Source: Bacteroidaceae bacterium (GTDB lineage Bacteria; Bacteroidota; Bacteroidia; Bacteroidales; Bacteroidaceae). From it: DNA of 64,000 nucleotides. Below the pieces are notes generated by a model, which had not been told where the DNA came from, made no database searches, and saw only the letters and a program-made list of their open reading frames with translations. Positions 17,337-27,491 of the stretch are shown piece by piece. The DNA lies in assembly GCA_024398515.1 (NCBI GenBank), contig JAKSIZ010000005.1, positions 46,868 through 110,867 of the forward strand, written 5' to 3'. Numbering within the stretch: position 1 is the first letter of the stretch; the number at the start of each line of letters is the position of its first letter. The translations under genes and the position numbers were made by a program.

Positions 17337-19364
17337 ATGAAGCAGGCGAAATGGATATGGTATCCAGGTGATTTTGACATCTGGCTTGGCAATCGTTTCA
17401 ACAATCGACGCACCGAACGTGGCGCAATGTTTCCGCCGTTTTGGAAGCAGGACAGCCACTATCCAATGGTTGAGTTCAGCACTAACGTAAGGCTGAAAAA
17501 TGCCGAATCCATCGGTATATTTGCCGAAGGCGACTACAATGTTGCTATCGACGGAACGAAGGTTTTCGGTATGCCAAAGACTGTACTCGTGCCCGAAGGT
17601 GAGCATCAGATCAACATCAAAGTGGTCAATCAGTCGATTCCACCGGCACTTTTCGTGCAGGGAGAAACCATAGTCACCGACTCCACATGGCTTGCAACAT
17701 ACGAGGACAAGATATGGATTGACGAAAACGGAGTGGCACATGGGTCGGGAATGTACGTCCCTGCAGCCTGTTGGACATTTGATAATCCCAACTTTCCACC
17801 GTCAACCTTCCGCCTCGAAACGGTAGAGCAGAAGCCCGTAAGCGAACGAAACGGCCTATACGACTTTGGGCGTGAGACGTTTGGATACCTCATTCTGCGT
17901 GGCATTAGCGGCTGTGGCGACATAAACATATACTATGGTGAGAGCCCTGAAGAGGCGTTGGACAAGGATCATTGCGAAACTCTCGACCGTTTACAGTTCC
18001 CAGAATTCCAACTCGGAACATATACCCTGCCCAATAGCAAGGCTTTCCGCTACGTGTTCATAGAGTGCTCCGAGGGCACGCAAGTGCAGGAAGTGGCAAT
18101 GCTTTACGAGTATCTCCCCGAAGAATATCGCGGTTCCTTCCGCTGCAACGACGAGGAAATAAACAAGATATGGGACGTTGCTGCCTATACAATGCACCTG
18201 ACTACGCGCGAGTTTTTTATGGATGGCATCAAGCGCGACCGTTGGGTTTGGAGCGGAGATGCAGTGCAGAGCTTCCTCATGAACTACTATCTCTTCTTCG
18301 ACAGCGAATGCGTGAAGCGAACATTGCGCCTGCTGCGAGGCAAAGACCCCGTCACTGCACACATAAATACCATTATGGATTATACATTCTATTGGTTCAA
18401 TGGTATTTACGACTACTATCTCTACAGTGGCGACAAAGCGTTTCTCACGGAGATGTATCCGAAGATGAAGACGCTGATGGATTATTGCCTGAGCCGCACA
18501 GACCGCAACGGAATGGCAGAAGGACAGCCCGATGACTGGATCTTTGTAGATTGGGTTGACTTCCCAATGCACAAGCGTGGGGTGATGTGCTTTGAGCAAA
18601 TACTGTTTTGCAAGTCGCTTGAGACAATGAAACTATGTGCGGAAATCTGCGGAAATGCCGATGAAACCGAACATTATTCCACTCTTGCCAAGAAACTGAA
18701 AGCAACATTTACCGAGACTTTCTGGGACGAAAACCGCCACGCTTTCCTTCATAACATCGAAGACGGAGAGCTGAATACGATGGTGACAAAGTTCCCGAAT
18801 ATGTTTGCCATAACATATAATTATGTAGATGAAGCACGAAAGCAGGACATCATGAAGCACGTGATGCTCAATCCTGACGTTGAAGCCATCACTACACCAT
18901 ACATGCGTTTCTATGAACTTGAGGCCCTCTGCTCAATGAATATGCAAGCCGAAGTGCTTCCGGAAATAAAATCTTACTGGGGCGGAATGCTCCGCGAAGG
19001 GGCTACTTCGTTTTGGGAAAAGTATGTTCCAAGCGAATCCGGCACGCAACATTTGGCTATGTATGGCCGTCCTTACGGCAAAAGTCTCTGCCACGCATGG
19101 GGAGCAAGTCCTATTTATCTGCTCGGGAAATACTATCTTGGCGTAAAACCTACACGCTCAGGCTACGAGGAATACGAAGTCAGACCGTGCCTCGGAGGCT
19201 TGGAATGGATTGAAGGCGACGTGCCTACACCGTTCGGAAAGATACACATAAGCATGGACAAGAACCATGTAAGCGTATATAGCGACGGAGGAAAAGGCAC
19301 ATTATATATATATAATAAGGTAATAGAAATCAAAGCAAACACTGAAACCACACTAAACTTATGA
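17337..19364 (+). CDS. Alpha-L-rhamnosidase-type glycoside hydrolase (GH78-like)
   Basis: 675 residues with no signal peptide. An N-terminal beta-sandwich (MKQAKWIWYPGDFDIWLGNR through about residue 170) is followed by a second beta domain and an (alpha/alpha)6 barrel containing FFMDGIKRDRWVWSGDAVQS, equivalent to the catalytic-site stretch of GH78 enzymes. The C-terminal GTQHLAMYGRPYGKSLCHAWGASPIYLLGKY is also family-typical. GH78 enzymes release terminal rhamnose. Lack of an export signal suggests action on imported oligosaccharides, although periplasmic location cannot be excluded. Its stop overlaps the next gene's start by 4 bp, so the two enzymes are translationally coupled. Confidence 0.87.
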   Translation: MKQAKWIWYPGDFDIWLGNRFNNRRTERGAMFPPFWKQDSHYPMVEFSTNVRLKNAESIGIFAEGDYNVAIDGTKVFGMPKTVLVPEGEHQINIKVVNQSIPPALFVQGETIVTDSTWLATYEDKIWIDENGVAHGSGMYVPAACWTFDNPNFPPSTFRLETVEQKPVSERNGLYDFGRETFGYLILRGISGCGDINIYYGESPEEALDKDHCETLDRLQFPEFQLGTYTLPNSKAFRYVFIECSEGTQVQEVAMLYEYLPEEYRGSFRCNDEEINKIWDVAAYTMHLTTREFFMDGIKRDRWVWSGDAVQSFLMNYYLFFDSECVKRTLRLLRGKDPVTAHINTIMDYTFYWFNGIYDYYLYSGDKAFLTEMYPKMKTLMDYCLSRTDRNGMAEGQPDDWIFVDWVDFPMHKRGVMCFEQILFCKSLETMKLCAEICGNADETEHYSTLAKKLKATFTETFWDENRHAFLHNIEDGELNTMVTKFPNMFAITYNYVDEARKQDIMKHVMLNPDVEAITTPYMRFYELEALCSMNMQAEVLPEIKSYWGGMLREGATSFWEKYVPSESGTQHLAMYGRPYGKSLCHAWGASPIYLLGKYYLGVKPTRSGYEEYEVRPCLGGLEWIEGDVPTPFGKIHISMDKNHVSVYSDGGKGTLYIYNKVIEIKANTETTLNL

Positions 19365-21967
19365 AGAAAACTACTATCCTAATTGCATTTTTATTCGGTT
19401 TCATCGGTACTTTTGCGAAAGTTACAGTAAAGAAAACAACCCCACAAACCGAATATGCCGCAACACTTTTACAGGACATTCCTGGGAAAATTGTGCTCGA
19501 TATCAAGGAGAATGGCACTGCTGAATCGTTCACAATAACAAGAAAAGGAAAGAAGATAACCATCATCGCCAACGATGGGAACGGTTGCATCTACGGTGCA
19601 AACCGCCTGAAAGAATACTTTCAGCTCAACGGAAACATCAATATTGACCGTGAAATTACCGAATCACCAGGCATGAAACTGCGCGGCACATGCCTCGGTT
19701 TGCAGAAGACTGTCTATTTACCAGGGCATAAAGTATATGAGTATCCTTATACTCCAGAGAACTTTCCTTGGTTCTACGACAAGGCGATGTGGGTGAAATA
19801 TCTTGACATGCTTGCTGCCGATAACTTCAATGCTGTGTATCTTTGGAACGGACATCCGTTTGCTTCATTGGTCAAGTTGAAGGATTATCCTTTTGCCCCA
19901 GAGGTAGATGACGCGACGATGCAGAAGAATCAGGACATGTTTTCGTTCATCACAACCGAAGCAAATCGCCGTGGTATTATGGTGATTCAGATGTTTTACA
20001 ATATCATCGTGTCGAAACCTTTTGCCGATCATTACGGCATCAAGACGCAAGATCGTAACCGCCCAATCACTCCTCTCATTGCCGATTACACGAGGAAAAG
20101 CATTGCGGCATTTATCGAAAAATACCCTAATGTGGGACTTCTCATCTGCCTTGGCGAAGCAATGAACGGCATTGATACGGACATTGAATGGATGACAAAG
20201 ACTATTATCCCTGCAATCAAAGACGGATTGAAGGCATCGAACCGCACCGACGAACCGCCTATCATACTACGTTCACACGATACTGACGGTCCGGCAGTGC
20301 TGAAAGCATCGTTGCCGTTGTACAAGAATATATATACGATGTCGAAATACACAGGCGAGAGTCTTACCACTTATGAGCCTCGTGGACCTTGGGCAGAAAC
20401 GCATCGTCAGCTTGCTGCAGCGGCTCCTGTCCACATCAGCAACGTACATATTCTTGCAAATCTTGAGCCGTGGCGATGGAGTTCACCGCTGTTTGTGCAG
20501 AAAACGGTTGGTGCAATGCACAATGTTCACCATGCCAACGGACTGCATCTCTACCCTCAGGCATCGTATTGGGATTGGCCATATTCTGCCGATAAAATCG
20601 GCGAAAATGGCAGGTTGACTCAAATCGACCGCGACTGGATGTGGTATGCTGCATGGGGAAGATATGCTTGGAAAAACGACCAAAGCGTTGGCGATAGCGA
20701 ATATGAAGGGAAGTATTGGCGAAAAGTTGTGGCTGATGCCTACGGATGTGACGATAAAACCGCACAAAATATCGTTTTGGCATACGATGAATGTGGCGAA
20801 ATTGCACCTAAGTTGATACGTCGTTTCGGTATAACAGAAGGCAATCGCCAGACACTTCTTCTTGGCATGAAGATGAGCGAATTGGTTAATCCTTATAAAT
20901 ATACTGTGTATCCTGGCTTCTATGAAAGCTGCGGACCAGAAGGAGAAAAGCTCATTGAGTTTGTAGAAAAGAACTGGAAAAAGGAAAATCATTCGGGCGA
21001 ATTGCCTCTCGATATAGTTGACCAATGCATAGCGCATGGCAAGAAAGCAGTTGATGCAATAGAAAAAGCCGCAGCCGGAGTACGTAAGAATAAGGAAGAA
21101 TTTGCACGCATCGTCAACGATATGCGTTGTTATCAGCAATATGCTATAGCTTTCCGCTACAAGGTTCTTGCTGCCGAACAAGTGCTGAACTACAAATGGA
21201 GCAAGGATGTCAACTATTTGGAAAAGGCAATTCCATTGTTGGAAAAGAGCAATGAAACGTGGAAAGTGCTCGTCAACTTAACAAAAGACACATATCTCTA
21301 TGCGAACTCCATGCAGACTTCACAGCGAAGAATACCTGTTGGAGGAGATGGAGGAAACTTCAAGACATGGGAAGAAATGCTGCCGGTATATGAAGACGAA
21401 CTGTCAAATCTCCGAAAGAATATTGAAAGCCTAAAGTCAACTGACGACAGCAAGACGGTAAAAGAAGTCGTTTCAGCCAAAGAAGCAAAGGTAACTGTGC
21501 TTAGCCATAAGCTCGTTCCACTGAAGAAAGGCGCATTGCTTTACGAAGGTCGCGACGAAATGATTGACTCAGTTGCGCCAGAACTAAGCAATCTTCAAGC
21601 ACTTCTGTTGAACCGCGACACGGCACGCGAAAAGGGAATCACCGTAGAACTTGATGCCAAAGAACCCGTGCAGATGCTCGTTGGTTTCTATGTTGACGAC
21701 CAAAACAAGTTTGCTTCACCGCCAAAACTTGAAGTTGATGCCAGTGGAAACGAGTATGGACAAGCCGAGCCTGTGATAACAAATGCCATTGCAATGACCA
21801 AGATGCCTATGGTGAACATACATTCATACCACTTGAATGCAGGACATCATACCATCAATTTGCCAAAGGGAATCATTATGGTCGCAGGTTTCACAACGTC
21901 AAAACTCACACCTCGTGACGCCAAACTCAATGGTGGCAGCAACGAGGTAGATTGGCTGTTTATGTAA
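19361..21967 (+). CDS. Secreted glycoside hydrolase, alpha-uronidase-like
   Basis: 868 residues with a signal peptide (MKKTTILIAFLFGFIGTFA). Residues about 25-110 form a small alpha/beta domain like that preceding GH20/GH67 catalytic domains (GCIYGANRLKEYF). A TIM-barrel-like region follows (MKLRGTCLGLQ, FNAVYLWNGHPF, GLLICLGEAMNGIDTDIEW, with an acidic residue as candidate catalyst). A helical region and a C-terminal beta domain complete it. Homologues in Bacteroides are, as I recall, named alpha-D-galacturonidase or alpha-glucuronidase-like; this is not certain. Coupling with a GH78 enzyme fits the breakdown of rhamnose- and uronate-containing pectin. Confidence 0.65.
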   Translation: MKKTTILIAFLFGFIGTFAKVTVKKTTPQTEYAATLLQDIPGKIVLDIKENGTAESFTITRKGKKITIIANDGNGCIYGANRLKEYFQLNGNINIDREITESPGMKLRGTCLGLQKTVYLPGHKVYEYPYTPENFPWFYDKAMWVKYLDMLAADNFNAVYLWNGHPFASLVKLKDYPFAPEVDDATMQKNQDMFSFITTEANRRGIMVIQMFYNIIVSKPFADHYGIKTQDRNRPITPLIADYTRKSIAAFIEKYPNVGLLICLGEAMNGIDTDIEWMTKTIIPAIKDGLKASNRTDEPPIILRSHDTDGPAVLKASLPLYKNIYTMSKYTGESLTTYEPRGPWAETHRQLAAAAPVHISNVHILANLEPWRWSSPLFVQKTVGAMHNVHHANGLHLYPQASYWDWPYSADKIGENGRLTQIDRDWMWYAAWGRYAWKNDQSVGDSEYEGKYWRKVVADAYGCDDKTAQNIVLAYDECGEIAPKLIRRFGITEGNRQTLLLGMKMSELVNPYKYTVYPGFYESCGPEGEKLIEFVEKNWKKENHSGELPLDIVDQCIAHGKKAVDAIEKAAAGVRKNKEEFARIVNDMRCYQQYAIAFRYKVLAAEQVLNYKWSKDVNYLEKAIPLLEKSNETWKVLVNLTKDTYLYANSMQTSQRRIPVGGDGGNFKTWEEMLPVYEDELSNLRKNIESLKSTDDSKTVKEVVSAKEAKVTVLSHKLVPLKKGALLYEGRDEMIDSVAPELSNLQALLLNRDTAREKGITVELDAKEPVQMLVGFYVDDQNKFASPPKLEVDASGNEYGQAEPVITNAIAMTKMPMVNIHSYHLNAGHHTINLPKGIIMVAGFTTSKLTPRDAKLNGGSNEVDWLFM

Positions 21968-22012
21968 AAAACATAAAAAACTTATTTTCTTTTTCGTTTT
22001 TTGCCCACTTTA

Positions 22013-22044
22013 TTTGTCTATTTCAATTCTTTTTAGTACCTTTG
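22013..22044 (+). promoter_or_regulatory. Promoter of gyrB
   Basis: TTTG at 22013-22016 is followed after 20 bp by TACCTTTG at 22037-22044, a perfect match to the Bacteroidetes consensus. The leader to the gyrB start is about 65 nt and AT-rich. Confidence 0.75.
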
Positions 22045-22115
22045 CAAGGTTTAATAAATAGAAAGAAAATCAGAATAAAACAAACCAAATAAATTGGTAA
22101 AAGAAACAAAAAATT

Positions 22116-24077
22116 ATGTCTGAAGAAATCAAAAACAGCGAAAACTACTCAGCGAGTAACATTCAGGTCCTCGAAGGACTTGAGGCAGTTAGGAAACGTC
22201 CGGCAATGTATATTGGCGATATTTCCGAAAAAGGTTTGCATCATCTTGTTTACGAAACTGTTGACAACTCGATTGACGAGGCTTTAGCTGGTTATTGTAC
22301 TGAGATTGAAGTAACAATAGAAGAAGACGGATCAATATCTGTACTCGACAATGGTCGTGGTATTCCTGTCGATGAACATAAGAAGGAACACAAGTCGGCA
22401 CTTGAAGTTGTCATGACTGTTCTCCATGCTGGAGGTAAGTTTGACAAGGGTTCTTACAAGGTTTCGGGCGGTCTGCATGGTGTTGGTGTAAGTTGTGTAA
22501 ACGCACTTTCTACACACATGCTTTCACAAGTCTATCGTGACGGCAAGATTTATCAGCAGGAATATGAGAAAGGAAAAGCGCTCTATCCAGTGAAAATCGT
22601 AGGCGAAACTACCCTTCGTGGTACACGTCAGCAGTTCTGGCCAGACGCAACAATCTTCACTACGACAGAATATAAATATGAAATCCTTGCAGCACGTATG
22701 CGTGAACTTGCATACTTGAATGCAGGATTGAAGATTACGCTTACCGACCTTCGCAAGGATGCTGATGGCAATACAAAGACAAACACATACTATTCAAAAG
22801 ATGGTTTGAAGGAGTTTGTACGTTTCATCGACCGCCATCGCACGCATCTTTTCGACGATGTAATATACATAAAGACCGAAAAGCAGAGCACTCCTATCGA
22901 GGTTGCAGTGATGTATAATACTGAGGATCGTGAGAACATCCACTCGTATGTAAACAACATCAACACCATCGAAGGCGGTACTCACCTTCAAGGTTTCCGC
23001 ATGGCATTGACTCGCACATTGAAGAAATATGCCGACAATGACCCACAGATTGCAAAAAACCTTGAGAAATCGAAGATAGAAATATCGGGCGAAGACTTCC
23101 GCGAAGGACTTACTGCCGTTATATCTATTAAGGTAGCAGAGCCACAGTTTGAAGGTCAGACAAAGACAAAACTCGGTAACTCTGAGGTTGCCGGTGCCGT
23201 ACAACAGGCTGTTGGCGAAGCTCTCACCCATTACCTTGAGGAACATCCAAAGGAGGCAAAGCTTATCGTCGATAAGGTTGTACTCGCAGCACAAGCACGT
23301 ATTGCAGCACGCAAGGCTCGCGAAAGTGTGCTCCGCAAGAACCCAATGACTGGTGGCGGACTTCCTGGTAAGCTTGCAGACTGCTCAAACAAAGACCCTA
23401 AGACATGCGAAATCTTCCTCGTCGAGGGTGACTCGGCAGGTGGTTCGGCTAAGCAGGGACGTGACCGCGAGTTCCAGGCAATCCTTCCATTGCGCGGAAA
23501 GATACTCAACGTGGAGAAAGTTCTGCGCCATAAGGTATTCGATTCAGAATCTATCATGAACATCATACAGAGCATCGGCGTCCGCTTCGGACTTGAAGGC
23601 GACGACAATGCTGTTGACCTTTCAAAACTTCGTTACGACAAGATTATCATCATGACCGATGCCGACGTCGATGGACGCCACATCGACACACTCATCATGA
23701 CGCTCTTCTATCGCTACATGCCTGAAATCATTCAGCAAGGTCACCTTTATATTGCAACACCACCTCTTTATAAATGTACTAAGGGCAAGGTAAGCGAGTA
23801 TTGCTACGACGAAGTTCAGCGTCAGCGTTTCATGGACAAGTATGGCGACGGAACGGAAACAGGTATCCATACGCAACGCTACAAAGGTCTTGGTGAAATG
23901 AATCCTGAACAACTCTGGGAGACAACAATGGATCCAATGACACGTCTGCTCAAACAGGTAAGCATTGAGAATGCAGCACAGGCTGACGAGATTTTCTCAA
24001 TGTTGATGGGCGACGATGTCGAACCTCGCAGGGTGTTCATCGAACAGAATGCGCACTATGCTAACATAGACGCATAA
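22116..24077 (+). CDS. gyrB: DNA gyrase subunit B
   Basis: 653 residues. The N-terminal GHKL ATPase domain has VLEGLEAVRKRPAMYIGD, the Asn-containing VDNSIDEALAGYC and the ATP-lid region VSGGLHGVGVSCVNALS. The TOPRIM part holds VEGDSAGGSAKQGRDRE and MTDADVDGRHIDTL, and the conserved RYKGLGEMNPEQLWETTMDP lies near the end. GyrB hydrolyses ATP to drive GyrA-mediated negative supercoiling. Length and N-terminus fit GyrB better than ParE. It has its own promoter and a strong terminator 25 bp downstream. Confidence 0.97.
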   Translation: MSEEIKNSENYSASNIQVLEGLEAVRKRPAMYIGDISEKGLHHLVYETVDNSIDEALAGYCTEIEVTIEEDGSISVLDNGRGIPVDEHKKEHKSALEVVMTVLHAGGKFDKGSYKVSGGLHGVGVSCVNALSTHMLSQVYRDGKIYQQEYEKGKALYPVKIVGETTLRGTRQQFWPDATIFTTTEYKYEILAARMRELAYLNAGLKITLTDLRKDADGNTKTNTYYSKDGLKEFVRFIDRHRTHLFDDVIYIKTEKQSTPIEVAVMYNTEDRENIHSYVNNINTIEGGTHLQGFRMALTRTLKKYADNDPQIAKNLEKSKIEISGEDFREGLTAVISIKVAEPQFEGQTKTKLGNSEVAGAVQQAVGEALTHYLEEHPKEAKLIVDKVVLAAQARIAARKARESVLRKNPMTGGGLPGKLADCSNKDPKTCEIFLVEGDSAGGSAKQGRDREFQAILPLRGKILNVEKVLRHKVFDSESIMNIIQSIGVRFGLEGDDNAVDLSKLRYDKIIIMTDADVDGRHIDTLIMTLFYRYMPEIIQQGHLYIATPPLYKCTKGKVSEYCYDEVQRQRFMDKYGDGTETGIHTQRYKGLGEMNPEQLWETTMDPMTRLLKQVSIENAAQADEIFSMLMGDDVEPRRVFIEQNAHYANIDA

Positions 24078-24102
24078 TTGTATTTTTGCATGATGTAATT
24101 TG

Positions 24103-24140
24103 CTGGTATTAGTATGTGAATACTGATACCAGTTTTTTTT
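24103..24140 (+). terminator. Rho-independent terminator of gyrB
   Basis: CTGGTATTAGTA pairs with TACTGATACCAG around a 6-nt loop and is followed by eight T residues. Confidence 0.9.
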
Positions 24141-24185
24141 GTTGTCATTTCTTTTGAGGTTGTATGTAACCTTTCAGCAGAAAAA

Positions 24186-24217
24186 TTTGGAAGTGTGGAA
24201 AAGTCTTTGTACTTTTG
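24186..24217 (+). promoter_or_regulatory. Promoter of the GSCFA / murF-alr unit
   Basis: TTTG at 24186-24189 and TACTTTTG at 24210-24217 are separated by 20 bp. The start codon follows only 9 bp later, so the transcript is nearly leaderless. Confidence 0.65.
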
Positions 24218-24226
24218 CAATGATAA

Positions 24227-25024
24227 ATGGAACTGCAAACAAAAATAGACGTACAAAGGTCGCAATGGCACATCGAACCGCATCATAAGTTGCTGTTCGT
24301 CGGTTCGTGCTTTGCCGATAACATCGGGCAAAGGTTCAAGGAAAATGCCTTCCATTGTGTGGTCAACCCGCAGGGAGTGATGTATAATCCGGCAAGCGTT
24401 CTTCAGTGTATTTCCTCGCAGGAACGTGCCGACATTGTTTTCATCACGCTTGGCACCAACCACATCTACCGATTGAAGGAGACGGGCGAGATAGTTGCCA
24501 ACTGTCAGAAACGCCCTGCATCGCTGTTTTCTGAGGAAGAACTCACCATCGATGAGTGCGTGGATTATCTGCAACGTGCAGTGGATTTGCTTTTGGCTAA
24601 CAACAGCACGATTAAAATTGTGCTTACAGTATCGCCGATCCGTTATGCGAAATACGGTTTCCACACAAGTCAACTTTCCAAATCCATACTGTTATTGGCG
24701 GCAGATTGTGTGGTAAAGGCTAACGAATGCTGCACTTATTTCCCTGCATACGAGATTATGAACGACGAACTTCGCGACTATCGTTTCTATAATCCCGACA
24801 TGATTCATCCGTCGGCACAGGCAGTGGATTACATCTGGGAACGCCTCGACTTTGCATTTTTCTCCGATGCCACACGCCGATACATCGAAGAATGGAAGCC
24901 GATACGTGCTGCATTGAACCACAAACCATTCAATCCCGACAGCGAAGAATACCGCCAGTTCCTCCAACAGACAAAAGAAAAAGAACTTAATTTTTACAAA
25001 AAATATGACATACAACATTGTTAA
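24227..25024 (+). CDS. GSCFA-domain protein
   Basis: 265 residues. The family-defining sequence is present as LLFVGSCFADNIGQRF near the N-terminus, where Ser would be the nucleophile of an SGNH-hydrolase-like fold. FITLGTNHIYR and the C-terminal DMIHPSAQAVDYIWERL (Asp and His of the presumed triad) support the assignment. The substrate is unknown; acyl-ester hydrolysis on cell envelope material is plausible. The 3' end overlaps the MurF-Alr gene by 20 bp, and the two sit together in many Bacteroidetes, which hints at a peptidoglycan link. Confidence 0.88.
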   Translation: MELQTKIDVQRSQWHIEPHHKLLFVGSCFADNIGQRFKENAFHCVVNPQGVMYNPASVLQCISSQERADIVFITLGTNHIYRLKETGEIVANCQKRPASLFSEEELTIDECVDYLQRAVDLLLANNSTIKIVLTVSPIRYAKYGFHTSQLSKSILLLAADCVVKANECCTYFPAYEIMNDELRDYRFYNPDMIHPSAQAVDYIWERLDFAFFSDATRRYIEEWKPIRAALNHKPFNPDSEEYRQFLQQTKEKELNFYKKYDIQHC

Positions 25025-27470
25025 GATAGCTACTCTCGTGGGTGGAAAACGCGTGGGAACAGCGGATGCTTTCATCAGTTGGTTGCTTACCGACAGCCGT
25101 TCATTAGCTTTTCCCGAAGAAACTCTTTTCTTCGCAATGCGCTCGGAGCGCAATGACGGACACCGATTTATCGGCGACTTATATAAAAGAGGTGTAAAGA
25201 ACTTTGTCGTGCAGACGCTTCCCGACGACTGGGAACGCTACAAGAACACTAATTTCATTGTGGTGAAAGACTCGCTCAAGGCACTTCAACGCCTTGCCGA
25301 ACGCCATCGTGATGAGTTCAACATACCCGTTATCGGAATCACGGGCAGCAATGGAAAGACTATGGTCAAGGAGTGGCTTTGCCAACTTCTTTCGCCTTCG
25401 ATGAAGGTGACGCGCTCTCCACGAAGCTATAACTCGCAGATTGGTGTGCCGCTTTCAGTGTGGTTGCTCAACGAAAACAGCGAAGTAGGATTGTTCGAGG
25501 CTGGTATAAGTATGCCAAATGAAATGTCTGCACTCCACGACATCATACAACCAACCATCGGAGTCCTCACAAATCTTGGCATGGCGCATCAGGAAAACTT
25601 CCCTTCGACCACCGATAAATGCAACGAGAAACTGCGTCTGTTTAAGGATGCAAAGATGATAGTTTATAATGGCGACGACGAACTGATTGCCGATTGTGTA
25701 AGCAAACAAAACTTCAAATCGAAGCTTGCATGGAGCCGAACCAACCCGCAGCAGATGTTCTATATAAGCAAAATCGCAACCAACGGCAACACTTCCACCA
25801 TCTCCTATATATATAAAGGTGTACCGGGGAGTTACGTTCTTCCGTTCAGCGACGACGCTTCCATCGAGTGTTCTATCGCTTGTGCCGGAGTATGTCTTTA
25901 CATGAAACTGTCGCCAGAGACCATTGCCGACCGCATGAGCAAGCTTGAACCAGTCGGGATGCGTATGGAAGTGCGCGAGGGAAGACACGGTTGTACGCTC
26001 ATCAACGACTCGTATAACTCCGACATAAACTCGCTCGACATAGCCCTCGACTTCATGAGCCGGCGTCAGGAACAGGTTTCACGCAAGCGCATTCTTATAC
26101 TCAGCGACATATTCCAGAGTGGTGAAGAGCCTGAAAACCTCTATTCTAAGGTCAACAAACTACTGGTGGAACGCGGCATTGACATGTTTATCGGCATCGG
26201 AAATGAGCTGTGTAAGAACGCAAAACTGATAACCGTAGCCGACAAAGACTTCTTCTACGATGTCGATGATTTTCTTATGAGCGACGCATTTTCATCGCTC
26301 CACAACAGCGTAATCCTCATTAAAGGCGCACGTAAATTTGGCTTTGAACGCATCACGGAGCAGCTTGTAGAGAAGGTTCACGAGACTATTCTTGAGGTAA
26401 ACCTGAAGGCAATCGTTGCCAACCTCAACCATTTCCGTTCGTTCATGAAACCCGAAACGAAGCTCGTATGCATGATTAAAGCCGACGGATATGGTGCCGG
26501 TGCGGTGGAACTTGCAAAGACTCTTCAGGACCACAACGTGGATTATCTTGCCATTGCCGTGGCTGATGAAGGGGCAGAACTGCGCAAGAACGGCATCAAG
26601 TCGAACATAATAGTGATGAATCCTGAGATGTCGTCGTTCAAGACTTTATTCGATAACCGCCTCGAACCAGAGGTTTACAGCTTCCGACTTCTCGATGCTC
26701 TCATCAAGGCAGCACGCAAAGAAGGCTTCACTAACTACCCTATTCACATCAAACTCGACACTGGTATGCACCGACTTGGGTTCAATCCCGAGACCGACAT
26801 GCCGCTATTGATTGAGAAACTCAAGGCGCAGACGGCACTCATTCCACGCTCAGTGTTCTCGCATTTCGTGGGTAGCGACAGCGATAACTTCGATGATTTC
26901 TCTGCCAGACAGTTTGAACTCTTCGACCGCGGAAGCCTTCAACTGCAAGAGGCTTACGCTCATAAGATACTGCGACACATCAACAACTCGGCAGGAATCA
27001 TGCATTTCCCTGAGCGACAACTCGACATGTGTCGCCTCGGCATAGGCTTATACGGCATCGACCGCGACAATAATATCATCAACAACGTATCTACGCTAAA
27101 GACTACAATACTGCAATTGCGCCACGTAGCCAAGGATGAAACCATAGGTTATAGCCGTCGTGGTACGCTCAGTCGTGACTCTGTGATTGCTGCGATACCT
27201 ATTGGATATGCCGACGGACTCAATCGTCGTCTCGGAAATCGCAATGCCTATTGTCTTGTCAACGGGCAAAAGGCGGAGTATGTCGGCAACATCTGTATGG
27301 ACGTTGCACTGATTGACGTGACCGGTATCGACTGCAAGGAGGGCGACATTGTTGAAATCTTCGGCGACAACCTTCCGGTCACAGTGCTGTCCGACAAGCT
27401 TGGGACCATCCCATACGAAGTGCTGACAAGCATCAGCCCACGCGTAAAACGCATATACTTCCAGGATTAA
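25005..27470 (+). CDS. Bifunctional MurF ligase / alanine racemase
   Basis: 821 residues, a natural fusion. Residues 1 to about 450 are MurF (UDP-MurNAc-tripeptide:D-Ala-D-Ala ligase), with the ATP loop VIGITGSNGKTMVKEWL near residue 110 and NDSYNSDINSLDIALDF downstream. Residues about 458-821 are alanine racemase: the PLP lysine is in VCMIKADGYGAGAVELA near residue 489, and VGNICMDVALIDVT and the Arg/Tyr-containing C-terminal barrel follow. The fusion supplies D-Ala and ligates the D-Ala-D-Ala dipeptide in the same chain. It is known across Bacteroidetes. The start lies inside the end of the GSCFA gene. Confidence 0.95.
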   Translation: MTYNIVKIATLVGGKRVGTADAFISWLLTDSRSLAFPEETLFFAMRSERNDGHRFIGDLYKRGVKNFVVQTLPDDWERYKNTNFIVVKDSLKALQRLAERHRDEFNIPVIGITGSNGKTMVKEWLCQLLSPSMKVTRSPRSYNSQIGVPLSVWLLNENSEVGLFEAGISMPNEMSALHDIIQPTIGVLTNLGMAHQENFPSTTDKCNEKLRLFKDAKMIVYNGDDELIADCVSKQNFKSKLAWSRTNPQQMFYISKIATNGNTSTISYIYKGVPGSYVLPFSDDASIECSIACAGVCLYMKLSPETIADRMSKLEPVGMRMEVREGRHGCTLINDSYNSDINSLDIALDFMSRRQEQVSRKRILILSDIFQSGEEPENLYSKVNKLLVERGIDMFIGIGNELCKNAKLITVADKDFFYDVDDFLMSDAFSSLHNSVILIKGARKFGFERITEQLVEKVHETILEVNLKAIVANLNHFRSFMKPETKLVCMIKADGYGAGAVELAKTLQDHNVDYLAIAVADEGAELRKNGIKSNIIVMNPEMSSFKTLFDNRLEPEVYSFRLLDALIKAARKEGFTNYPIHIKLDTGMHRLGFNPETDMPLLIEKLKAQTALIPRSVFSHFVGSDSDNFDDFSARQFELFDRGSLQLQEAYAHKILRHINNSAGIMHFPERQLDMCRLGIGLYGIDRDNNIINNVSTLKTTILQLRHVAKDETIGYSRRGTLSRDSVIAAIPIGYADGLNRRLGNRNAYCLVNGQKAEYVGNICMDVALIDVTGIDCKEGDIVEIFGDNLPVTVLSDKLGTIPYEVLTSISPRVKRIYFQD

Positions 27471-27491
27471 AAACGGCGATAGTCCGATATA

